From the NCBI GenBank assembly GCA_002490425.1, contig DKTZ01000052.1, forward strand, positions 1-22,309: a DNA stretch of 22,309 nt. The letters run 5' to 3'. The notes under the pieces were generated by a model, which saw only the letters and a list, made by a program, of their open reading frames with translations, searched no databases and had not been told where the DNA came from. This document shows, piece by piece, positions 12,001 through 17,838 of the stretch; position 1 is the stretch's first letter; each line of letters begins with the position of its first letter. The position numbers and the translations under genes are program-made. The DNA comes from Ruminococcaceae bacterium UBA7217. GTDB taxonomy: Bacteria > Bacillota > Clostridia > Oscillospirales > Acutalibacteraceae.

Positions 12001-12240
12001 AAAATTGAGGGTGTTGATACACCTATTTGCTTCAGCGCACATCACTACACGCAGGATGAGCTGCAATTGGCAAAGCACATTCACGAGGTGCCTGACCGTG
12101 ACGCAACCTTTGTTTCAATAGACCTTGACCAAATGGGCGTGGGCGGAGATATGCCGGGAGATGCGCACGTACGTGAACCGTACATTATGCACCCGAATAA
12201 GGAATACACCTACACCTTTAAGGTAAGCCCCATAGGTTAA
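9094..12240 (+). CDS. lacZ: Beta-galactosidase, glycoside hydrolase family 2 (LacZ type)
   Basis: A cytoplasmic enzyme of 1048 residues (no signal peptide) expected to hydrolyse beta-galactosides with retention of configuration. The ATG at 9094 has GGAGG at ideal spacing. The N-terminal sugar-binding domain includes ENQDMW with Asp204, equivalent to E. coli Asp201. The TIM barrel holds NRHDF, IRTSHYP (His386), DECDMETHG (metal ligands), WSLGNEAG with acid/base Glu456, and MFCEYAHAM with nucleophile Glu544. The C-terminal small-chain domain has WYGRGPQETYCDR. By eye, E. coli Asn102 aligns with Ala100, and the Trp999 loop (GGDDSW) is replaced by GGDMPGD, so the aglycone preference may differ from lactose. 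A roughly 13-residue insertion precedes FCANG. No permease or repressor gene is adjacent. Confidence 0.93.
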   Translation: MNFKRNYKYDWENPYVFKRNKEDGHVIAFTYDSEQDALTRTEPKRKLSLNGEWKFHWQRGIDNCPEDFYKPDFDASFWRSIKVPSVWQTEDTGSYPYYYASTFCRALSRSKKKIPSIDYNMQEIGIYIRSFTLPKRFDGMELFLHFGAAKSAIEVYVNGEYVGYSQGSMTPHEFNVTPFVNVGENKIAVKVYRFSDACYLENQDMWLFCGLYRDVYIYGEPKMCVRDFFITTDFDKEYKDSKTDLEILIKNYGGAQSACVKAEIIDNDSKILLGEEELEISGDAKVNFSTLVPSPHKWSAEDPYLYKLLITLTVGGQSVYKCIRFGFKKVEIVGEKILFNGKPLMIRGTNRHDFDPDHGWAVPKERFYEDLKLMKRCNINSIRTSHYPDDPFFYELCDEYGFYVMDECDMETHGVRRKGVPGDNPMWTGAVVDRMERMVLRDRNHACVFMWSLGNEAGDGSNFMEMKKAALKLDTTRQFHYEGDFDFTKSDVISRMYPLEDIVNKLGNREEITISLYDNIANQLAADSKPIKKEAYCRPVMFCEYAHAMENSLGNFQEYMDAFEKYDNMCGGYIWDFVDQSIRQKTPEGDRWLYGTDFEKFEPGRYTHIPNTTAMTGSNTYFCANGIVAADRKPHPSYYEVKKVYSEIKVKEKDIAKGEFVLYNKHLFTDLSDFEIKWSLQAEGVEVQNGTLENITCSPLSEIEIKLDYDLSSLPEKECVLIISYLNKNEHPWCEKGFEQSFDQFIIKAEDNKESKHANGNLAYVKNGGGVFVNGDNFSLKIQDGKIVSYTVSGKELLRAPVTPNYFRAVVDNDLSNTNFVPPLIPLHPYFNWQRATNSATGRVTGVTKNANGQVEIDISWSVKMFSNTTTKIVVNSDGSFALTHTGTPKMINLLRFGTMFGILREFDSVKWYGRGPQETYCDRKTGAKITMHEMSVADLEHHYMRPQENGNRTDVRFVEFKNSDGKGIKIEGVDTPICFSAHHYTQDELQLAKHIHEVPDRDATFVSIDLDQMGVGGDMPGDAHVREPYIMHPNKEYTYTFKVSPIG

Positions 12241-12263
12241 AATAAAATTTAAAATTACTGAAA

Positions 12264-12297
12264 ATCATCCGATGTTTATTCTTCGGGTGATTTTTTT
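12264..12297 (+). terminator. Rho-independent terminator after lacZ
   Basis: A 9-bp stem ATCATCCGA/TCGGGTGAT containing one G-U pair, with a loop of about ten bases, is followed by seven T residues. It begins 24 bases after the lacZ stop and separates lacZ from the sporulation operon. Confidence 0.85.
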
Positions 12298-12375
12298 AAT
12301 GCCCCTTATTGCGACAAGTTTTGCATTACCGGAGATTTATAATACTTAATAACACTAAAATACAGGAGTGATAAT

Positions 12376-12708
12376 ATGGGCGTCAAAACAGAATTTCAGG
12401 ACGATACATTATACTGCTATTTAAGCGGAGAAATCGACCACCACCAAAGCTTTGCAATTCGGCTTGAAATTGACGATAAAATTGAAAATTCCAGACCGAA
12501 AGAAACTATACTTGACTTTACGGATGTAACCTTTATGGACAGCTCAGGGATAGGTCTTGTTATGGGGCGGTACAAGCTCTGCTCGCAGTACGAAGGCTCT
12601 CTTACCGTATGCGGACTGTCTGATTCAACATACAAGGTTATGAAGCTTGCAGGTCTTTCAAACATTGCGAGCATTAAAAAGGGAGGCATAAAAAATGAAC
12701 ATAAATGA
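12376..12708 (+). CDS. spoIIAA: Anti-sigma F factor antagonist SpoIIAA
   Basis: A 110-residue single STAS-domain protein. In sporulating bacteria unphosphorylated SpoIIAA displaces sigma F from SpoIIAB in the forespore; SpoIIAB phosphorylates it and SpoIIE dephosphorylates it. GEIDHH (18-23) and FMDSSGIG (53-60) are clear; Ser56 matches the phosphorylated Ser58 of B. subtilis. An AGGAG binding site lies seven bases before the ATG. The 3' end overlaps spoIIAB by 14 bases, implying translational coupling. A TATAAT lies at 12338-12343, but I find neither a convincing -35 box nor a good sigma H promoter (GAAT -10), although sigma H drives this operon in Bacillus. The order spoIIAA-spoIIAB-sigF leaves little doubt about identity. 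Confidence 0.95.
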   Translation: MGVKTEFQDDTLYCYLSGEIDHHQSFAIRLEIDDKIENSRPKETILDFTDVTFMDSSGIGLVMGRYKLCSQYEGSLTVCGLSDSTYKVMKLAGLSNIASIKKGGIKNEHK

Positions 12709-13126
12709 ATTTAAAATGACGGTTGATTCACGCTCCGTAAACGAGAGCTTTGCGAGAACAGCCGTTGCCGCATTTGCCGCACAGCTCGACCCCACGCTTG
12801 AAGAGATTAACGACATTAAAACAGCCGTCAGCGAGGCGGTTACAAACTGCATTGTTCACGGCTACAAAAACAGCGTAGGTAAAATTTTCATAACGGTAAG
12901 AATTAAAAGCGAGTCCGCAGTACTTATTACAATTAAAGACAGGGGCGCCGGAATTGAGGACATAAAAAAGGCCAGAGAGCCGCTGTTCACAACGGGCGGC
13001 AGTGACAGGGCAGGTCTCGGATTTTCCGTTATGGAGAGTTTCACGGACAAGCTGTCTGTTCGTTCGGCTGTCGGCAGAGGGACAACCGTTACGCTTTATA
13101 AACGGATTTTCGGGCGTGCAAAATGA
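12695..13126 (+). CDS. spoIIAB: Anti-sigma F factor / serine kinase SpoIIAB
   Basis: A 143-residue GHKL-family ATPase that binds and silences sigma F and phosphorylates SpoIIAA. The N box SEAVTNCIVHGY contains Glu47 and Asn51, the catalytic base and metal ligand. The G1 box DRGAGI is at 82-87 and the glycine-rich ATP lid with AGLGFSVME at about 106-114. Arg21 in NESFAR corresponds to the arginine used in B. subtilis to contact SpoIIAA and sigma F. The close likeness to B. subtilis SpoIIAB (NESFAR, AQLDPT, EAVTN, EPLFTT) makes the call firm. The start lies inside spoIIAA and is preceded by AAAGGGAGG at good spacing; the stop overlaps the sigF start in an ATGA. Confidence 0.96.
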   Translation: MNINEFKMTVDSRSVNESFARTAVAAFAAQLDPTLEEINDIKTAVSEAVTNCIVHGYKNSVGKIFITVRIKSESAVLITIKDRGAGIEDIKKAREPLFTTGGSDRAGLGFSVMESFTDKLSVRSAVGRGTTVTLYKRIFGRAK

Positions 13127-13770
13127 CCCGTGACGAACTGATAACTCAAAATCTCGGTCTTGTGGGCAGCTGTGCTTCACGGTTCCTCGGCAAAGGCGTT
13201 GAATACGAGGACCTTTATTCCGCAGGGTGCATAGGGTTAATTCACGCCGCAGACAGATTTAATGAAAAGCTGGGCTTTGCCTTTTCAACGTATGCCGTGC
13301 CTGCAATACTCGGCGAAATAAAGCGGATTTTCCGTGATGAAGGCTCAGTAAAAATCAGCCGTAGTTTAAAGGAGCGTGCAAGAACGCTTCGTCTGACAGC
13401 GGAAAAATTCGAGAAAGAAAACGGAACCGCACCGACTGTTTCAGAGCTTTCAAATATTCTCGGGATTGACGACGCCGAAACTGCGGAGCTTTTGTGCGTC
13501 GCCTACCCTGTGGTGTCGCTTACGGACAGCGACAGCGAAGGACAGACTGACATTCCCGACAGTGACATTTATTCGGGAATTGACAACCGAATATCCGTGC
13601 AAAAAGCAATATCCTCACTCCCCGAAAACGACAAAAAACTGATTTATTTAAGATATTTTGCCGAGCTTACACAAAGCAAGACCGCAAAAGAGCTTGGCAT
13701 TTCGCAGGTGCAGGTTTCAAGACGGGAAAAGATTATTTTAAATCAGCTCCGCAATAAGCTGACAGGGTAA
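13123..13770 (+). CDS. sigF: RNA polymerase sporulation sigma factor SigF
   Basis: The first forespore-specific sigma factor, 215 residues, about 40 shorter than in B. subtilis, mainly because of a short N-terminus. Region 2 reads EDLYSAGCIGLIHAADRF (29-46) and FSTYAVPAILGEIKR (54-68), the hallmark of the sporulation sigma F/G group. Region 3 (about 75-125) has VKISRSLKERA. Region 4 has the helix-turn-helix TQSKTAKELGISQVQVSR (183-200). The ATG overlaps the spoIIAB stop by four bases, so translation is probably coupled. Sigma G has a similar sequence, but position directly after spoIIAB makes sigma F the right call. Confidence 0.95.
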   Translation: MTRDELITQNLGLVGSCASRFLGKGVEYEDLYSAGCIGLIHAADRFNEKLGFAFSTYAVPAILGEIKRIFRDEGSVKISRSLKERARTLRLTAEKFEKENGTAPTVSELSNILGIDDAETAELLCVAYPVVSLTDSDSEGQTDIPDSDIYSGIDNRISVQKAISSLPENDKKLIYLRYFAELTQSKTAKELGISQVQVSRREKIILNQLRNKLTG

Positions 13771-13795
13771 AAAAATAGGGCAATTGCTATTTTTT
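13770..13795 (+). terminator. Weak hairpin with T-run just after sigF
   Basis: AAAAAATAG and CTATTTTTT can pair around a GCAATTGC core, with a short T-run at the right side. It overlaps the sigF stop. The stem is AT-rich, so termination here is likely partial; a stronger terminator lies at 13937. Confidence 0.45.
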
Positions 13796-13818
13796 ATACT
13801 ACCTATAATACCTCAATT

Positions 13819-13906
13819 TGTAGGGGACGATGACCCGGCGTCCCGTGGAAAATTGACTGAAAAAAGTCACTTTCTCAACGGAACGGTGAAGGCACCGTTC
13901 CCTACA
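13819..13906. repeat. MITE-like non-coding repeat with terminal inverted repeats
   Basis: About 88 bases bounded by TGTAGGG at the left and CCCTACA at the right. Inside are three hairpins: GGGACG/CGTCCC (13824-13844), TGACT/AGTCA (13854-13869) and a perfect 9-bp GGAACGGTG/CACCGTTCC with a four-base loop (13880-13901). It has no coding capacity and is more GC-rich than its flanks. It lies between the weak sigF hairpin and a stronger terminator. I recall similar TGTAGGG...CCCTACA elements scattered through clostridial genomes, but it occurs only once in this window, so the repeat status is inference. Confidence 0.55.
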
Positions 13907-13936
13907 TTATTATGACAAAGTGACATATTCCATATT

Positions 13937-13965
13937 CGGCGGATTTACTCCGCCGTTTATTTTTT
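13937..13965 (+). terminator. Rho-independent terminator downstream of the sigF operon
   Basis: A perfect 7-bp stem CGGCGGA/TCCGCCG with a five-base loop is followed by TTTATTTTTT. It stands beyond the MITE-like repeat and just before the padR promoter, and is probably the main terminator of the spoIIA operon. Confidence 0.85.
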
Positions 13966-13976
13966 ACCGCAAACCA

Positions 13977-14005
13977 TTGACAAGTATTATGCCTTGTGTT
14001 ACAAT
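13977..14005 (+). promoter_or_regulatory. Sigma-A promoter of the PadR-like gene
   Basis: TTGACA (13977-13982), 17 bases, TACAAT (14000-14005); the predicted start is near 14012, with a leader of about 24 bases. An imperfect dyad ATGTATATGCAT (14004-14015) overlaps the -10 box and start site and is a candidate operator for autorepression by the PadR protein; that part is inference. Confidence 0.75.
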
Positions 14006-14035
14006 GTATATGCATAGGAAATGGAGGTATATAAT

Positions 14036-14362
14036 ATGAAATACAGCAAAGTTCTGTTAAAAGGCAGTACGTCAATGCTCGTTTTGTCCGTATTAAGCAA
14101 TAAGGATTTATACGGATACAGGATAATAAAAGAGCTTGAGGTACAAAGCGAAAATGCATTTAATATGAGCGAGGGTACGCTTTACCCCATTTTGCACGCT
14201 TTGGAAAAAGAAAAGTGCCTTACCTCATATTGGCAGGAGGTTGACGGAAGAGACAGAAAATACTATCAAATCACAGGCAAAGGCAGGAAACAGCTTGCAA
14301 AATACCAAGAAGAATGGAAATCATTTTCCACAAGCGTTAATAAAGTGCTGAATTTTGCGTGA
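14036..14362 (+). CDS. PadR-family transcriptional regulator
   Basis: A 108-residue winged-helix protein. It shows the PadR pattern: LVLSVLSNKDLYGYRIIKEL (helices 1 and 2, about 14-35), the recognition region MSEGTLYPILHALEKEKCL (44-62), then the wing WQEVDGRDRKYYQITGKGR (65-83) and a short C-terminal dimerisation helix. The ATG at 14036 has GGAGG at good spacing; an in-frame ATG five codons upstream overlaps that binding site and is rejected. It is followed at 11 bases by a HAAS-domain membrane protein, the usual partner of short PadR proteins, which are commonly repressors of membrane-protein or transporter genes. The ligand is unknown. Confidence 0.9.
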   Translation: MKYSKVLLKGSTSMLVLSVLSNKDLYGYRIIKELEVQSENAFNMSEGTLYPILHALEKEKCLTSYWQEVDGRDRKYYQITGKGRKQLAKYQEEWKSFSTSVNKVLNFA

Positions 14363-14372
14363 GGTATTTATT

Positions 14373-15317
14373 ATGAAGAGGGAAAATTATATCAATGAGG
14401 TTACGGAGTTAATTAAAAATAAAACTGTAAGAAGAGACGTAAGAAAAGAAATTGAGGCGCATATTGACGACCGCACAAAGTATTACCTTGACGCAGGCTA
14501 CAGTGAAGAAGAATCGACAGCGAAAGCACTTGAGCGAATGGGCAGTCCCACAGAAGTAGCAAAAAATTTTGAAAAGCTCCATAATAATGAGTTATGGATA
14601 ACTCTCTCCGTAATATCATTATTCGGTTATATAATCGGTATGATTTGCGGATTTTTCAATTCTCAATTTGCGTATGTCAATCTTGTGGATTTTTCCGAAA
14701 TTGATATAACAGTCAGCATTATTTCAATACTGACATTTTGTGCCGCAACTGTTTCTTTCGTTTTTGCAGTAAAATCAAAGGAAATTGATTTATTAAGAAC
14801 GTACGGTATTGCAGCGATTATCTCGCCGCTGCTTTCATTTTATGCACTCCGCCCCGCAGCATACCATTTCATCAGCGTTTTTACGGATTTCCCAACCGCA
14901 TTAAAAAGCGGTGAAACAATTTTCGGCGATGAGGCATTTTCTCTCTTTTTCCGTACATTTACAAATGCAGACGGAAACGGCACTATAAAAAGTTTTCTGA
15001 TTTGGACATTGATAATTTTAGTGATTGTAATTGCGTCTTTACACATAATCACGGGAATTATATGTCTTATTTATGCAAAAAAATTAAAAAATGACGAAGA
15101 CTGCAACACATACGAAAATATACTTAAAGTTTTCATATCGGTTTTGATTTCCGTTTGCATAGTAACGGTTATCGGAACAGGTGCGGAAATTGTCCGGGAC
15201 GGAGCCATAGCGTTCAAGTCTTATTTTGAAGATTACTCTCATAATGACGAGGAGGTCACAGAGGAACAAGAATATTCTGACAGTATTAAAAATTCCGTCA
15301 GTGAAGAAGATATTTGA
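14373..15317 (+). CDS. HAAS/DUF1700-like membrane protein, PadR partner
   Basis: A 314-residue integral membrane protein. Residues 1-70 form a cytosolic HAAS-type (permease prefix) domain: VRKEIEAHIDDRTKYYLDAG followed by YSEEESTAKALERMGSPTEV, the amphipathic pattern found beside PadR regulators. About five membrane segments follow (roughly 75-95, 112-133, 143-160, 206-234, 250-272), with a long loop at 160-205. The C-terminus after 285 is strongly acidic. The ATG at 14373 has a GAGG site. Co-transcription with padR is likely. It probably takes part in a membrane-stress or envelope-sensing switch with PadR, but the actual role is unknown. No clear terminator follows, so read-through into the next gene is possible. 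Confidence 0.8.
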   Translation: MKRENYINEVTELIKNKTVRRDVRKEIEAHIDDRTKYYLDAGYSEEESTAKALERMGSPTEVAKNFEKLHNNELWITLSVISLFGYIIGMICGFFNSQFAYVNLVDFSEIDITVSIISILTFCAATVSFVFAVKSKEIDLLRTYGIAAIISPLLSFYALRPAAYHFISVFTDFPTALKSGETIFGDEAFSLFFRTFTNADGNGTIKSFLIWTLIILVIVIASLHIITGIICLIYAKKLKNDEDCNTYENILKVFISVLISVCIVTVIGTGAEIVRDGAIAFKSYFEDYSHNDEEVTEEQEYSDSIKNSVSEEDI

Positions 15318-15402
15318 GTTTTTTATTTGGAACACCCCACATCGCATCGTGGCTAAAATACAGCCGCAATATACCCCCAAATATTATCCAATACGTTTAA
15401 AT

Positions 15403-15431
15403 TTGTATTTTCCGAAAAAGTATGATATACT
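15403..15431 (+). promoter_or_regulatory. Promoter of the DUF5696-like lipoprotein gene
   Basis: TTGTAT (15403-15408), 17 bases, TATACT (15426-15431); the predicted start is near 15438. The promoter sits within the inverted repeat annotated at 15412-15461. Confidence 0.65.
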
Positions 15432-15461
15432 GTAATTCATATCAAACAAATACTTTTTCGG
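15412..15461. promoter_or_regulatory. Perfect 12-bp inverted repeat around promoter and ribosome binding site
   Basis: CCGAAAAAGTAT (15412-15423) and ATACTTTTTCGG (15450-15461) are exact reverse complements, 26 bases apart. Between them GATAT (15424-15428) and ATATC (15439-15443) extend the dyad. The left arm lies in the promoter spacer; the right arm overlaps the GGGAG ribosome binding site (15460-15464). It may be a two-site DNA operator, or in read-through RNA from the upstream gene a hairpin hiding the ribosome binding site. Confidence 0.6.
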
Positions 15462-15471
15462 GAGTATATTT

Positions 15472-17664
15472 ATGAACAAAAAAAGGTTTAGTATTTTTAT
15501 TGCGGTCATTGCGGTAAGTCTTTCGCTTACTCTGCTTTTAACTGCCTGCTCACCCGTAACGCTTACTAAAATAAAAAGCAGTTCATTTGAAAGTATTTTC
15601 GCTGAATATTCAGACGACAAATACCACAAGGTAAATCAAAGCGCATATAAATCCGTATGTAAATCGGGTCTTATTGAAATGTTTTTTGACGAATCGACTG
15701 CATCTGTAGGAATTCTTGACACCTCGTCAAATGTTTTTTGGAGTGCTCTCCCCTCCGACAGTGAAGAAAAGGCACTCGGCTTTTCGGCAATTGAGGCTGT
15801 GCTTTTAACCGAAAGCGGCAAGCAATATGAATTAAACACGCAGGACAGCTCGGTTTGCTTCGGCAATTTCAGCTTTGAAAAGACGAGCAACGGCGTTAAT
15901 GTTAAATATTCACTGTCACTTGACGCAGAAACGGGCAAGGCGGACACAAGCGCTCTTCCCGAAAATTCCGTGCGTGCCGACATCACTGTTTCATACACTC
16001 TTTCGGACGGTTCGTTCTATGCATCGGTTAACACAAATAACCTTGCTCTTCCGAAAGGTGTATATATCGAAAAAATAAGACTGTTAAACTCCTTCGGCGC
16101 TTACAGCGACCAAAACACAGACGATTTCATATTTGTTCCTGACGGCAACGGTGCAATTATTAAAACAGGCGTCCCTGACCCCGAATTCACTCCCGTTTCT
16201 CTAAAAGTATACGGCGATGACCCTGCCGTCAGCACGGGCAAAGCTTCAGCCCCGCTCGGCGCATTCGGCATTAAGCACGGAAAAGGCGCATTTCTCTGCA
16301 TTATTGAAAACGGTGACTCGATAGCAGATATTAACGCATACAGACTGTCGGAAACTTCCCTTAACAGCGTTGGTGCAGAGTTTTCGGTTACTGACATCAA
16401 TACCGAATCGAAAAAATCAGGTCAACAAAAAACAGTCGGCAATACATATAACGGCGGGCTTGTCCTTTGTTACCGTTTTCTCTCGGGAAAATCGGCTACA
16501 TATTCGGGTATGGCCGCCGCCTGCCGTGAAAATCTTATAAGAAACTCGGTTATTTCCTCAAAGACCGTTAGTACAGACGGCTCTTCGCTTCCGCTGATAG
16601 TAAATCTTCAATTCGGATTTTACGATTCAAACGGTAATTTTACCGTTAAGTCCACATTTGAACAGGCTCAGGCGCTTATGACGCTTTTAAAGGCAAAGGG
16701 CGTAAATAATGTTTATCTTAACGCAGTCGGACTGTTCACAGATGCAAACAACGGTAACAGCGAAGATTTCGGTTCATTCTTAAAACAGCTCGGCAACAGA
16801 CAAAAATATGATTCTCTTTATTCTTATATGAAAACGCAGAATTTTCTGATGTATATTGATACAAACATTTTGTCTGTCAAAAAGTCCTCATCGGACAGAG
16901 CTAAAAATATTTTCGGCAGTAAAATAAAATATTCAAGTGCAAATTCAAATCCTAATATGTCCGCAAGCACCGGAAGTTACCTTAAAATGTCCGAGCTTGA
17001 AAACAGAATAGAATCGCTTTTGGACAGCTCTTCCGATATTTCATTTGACGGATTTGCACTAAGTGACATCGGTACGGTGCTTTATTCGGACTATTCGTCA
17101 GACTTTTATCCGAGAGAGAGCAGTAAAAAAGAAATTGCCTCACTTATTCCCGTGCTTTCTTCAAACAAGCCTGTTATGATAAATAAGGGCAATTTTTACT
17201 CGATTAAAAATGTAAGTATTATTTCCAATATTCCGCAAAGCACCGTGTCCCGCACCGAAAATGAAGCTTACTGTGGGGTTCCTTTTGCTTCCCTCATTCT
17301 TCACGGCGCATACGATTACAGCTTAAACAGCATTAACCTCAGCAACAATCCTGAAGAGACCTTCCTACGTTCGGTTGAATTCGGAGCAGTGCCGTCTGCA
17401 GATTGGTACTGTGTGAATACGAACGCTGAAGACGCATACGGCTATAACAATAACATAAACGAAATTGTTGCCTACTGCGTTAAGGCAAACGACATTCTTG
17501 CAGATTTGCGTGATGCACGTATGACCTCTCATTATAAGGTTCAGGACGGTGTATTCTGCACAGAGTACAACAACAGCACGAAGGTTTATGTTAATTACAC
17601 CGAAGAGCCCGTTAAAATAAACGGCATCACGGTAAATGCACGTGACTGTATTAAAATTTCCTGA
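15472..17664 (+). CDS. DUF5696-like lipoprotein
   Basis: A 730-residue secreted lipoprotein. Residues 1-25 are a lipoprotein signal peptide (KKR, hydrophobic core, lipobox LTAC) with the lipidated Cys26, so it should be anchored to the outer face of the membrane. An N-terminal beta-rich region (about 60-300, with GILDTSSNVFWSALPSDSEE) is followed by a TIM-barrel-like part (about 375-620: LQFGFYDSNGNF, KGVNNVYLNAVG, FDGFALSDIG) and a small C-terminal beta domain. I recognise this as resembling DUF5696 proteins, which often sit near carbohydrate ABC transporters and may be inactive or atypical glycoside hydrolases; no catalytic pair can be assigned by eye and no transporter lies here. A GGGAG site precedes the ATG. 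Confidence 0.8.
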   Translation: MNKKRFSIFIAVIAVSLSLTLLLTACSPVTLTKIKSSSFESIFAEYSDDKYHKVNQSAYKSVCKSGLIEMFFDESTASVGILDTSSNVFWSALPSDSEEKALGFSAIEAVLLTESGKQYELNTQDSSVCFGNFSFEKTSNGVNVKYSLSLDAETGKADTSALPENSVRADITVSYTLSDGSFYASVNTNNLALPKGVYIEKIRLLNSFGAYSDQNTDDFIFVPDGNGAIIKTGVPDPEFTPVSLKVYGDDPAVSTGKASAPLGAFGIKHGKGAFLCIIENGDSIADINAYRLSETSLNSVGAEFSVTDINTESKKSGQQKTVGNTYNGGLVLCYRFLSGKSATYSGMAAACRENLIRNSVISSKTVSTDGSSLPLIVNLQFGFYDSNGNFTVKSTFEQAQALMTLLKAKGVNNVYLNAVGLFTDANNGNSEDFGSFLKQLGNRQKYDSLYSYMKTQNFLMYIDTNILSVKKSSSDRAKNIFGSKIKYSSANSNPNMSASTGSYLKMSELENRIESLLDSSSDISFDGFALSDIGTVLYSDYSSDFYPRESSKKEIASLIPVLSSNKPVMINKGNFYSIKNVSIISNIPQSTVSRTENEAYCGVPFASLILHGAYDYSLNSINLSNNPEETFLRSVEFGAVPSADWYCVNTNAEDAYGYNNNINEIVAYCVKANDILADLRDARMTSHYKVQDGVFCTEYNNSTKVYVNYTEEPVKINGITVNARDCIKIS

Positions 17665-17686
17665 CATTTTAATAATTAAATGTAAA

Positions 17687-17726
17687 GGCGAAGCTGAATT
17701 TCTCACGGATTTCAGGTTCGCTTTTT
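17687..17726 (+). terminator. Terminator after the DUF5696-like gene
   Basis: GCGAA (17688-17692) pairs with TTCGC (17717-17721) and, after a G-G mismatch, CTGAA pairs with TTCAG; five T residues follow. It lies 23 bases after the stop codon. Confidence 0.75.
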
Positions 17727-17754
17727 CAAAATGTTGTGCCTTATCCGACGAATA

Positions 17755-17783
17755 TTGACTTTATCCGCAATATAAATTATAAT
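17755..17783 (+). promoter_or_regulatory. Sigma-A promoter of the zinc-ribbon membrane protein gene
   Basis: TTGACT (17755-17760), 17 bases, perfect TATAAT (17778-17783); expected start near 17790, with a leader of about 49 bases before the ATG. Confidence 0.8.
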
Positions 17784-17838
17784 AAATAATATAAGACTTT
17801 TGTTCTTATATAAAATAATGGATTAAGGAGAAAAAATT

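Noticed and set aside
12417..13180. Reading frames on the minus strand opposite the spoIIA operon
   Set aside because: They mirror strongly conserved plus-strand genes, lack ribosome binding sites and resemble no family I know.
13780..14035. A small gene between sigF and padR
   Set aside because: The stretch is explained by hairpins, the MITE-like repeat, a terminator and the padR promoter; no frame with a ribosome binding site is seen.
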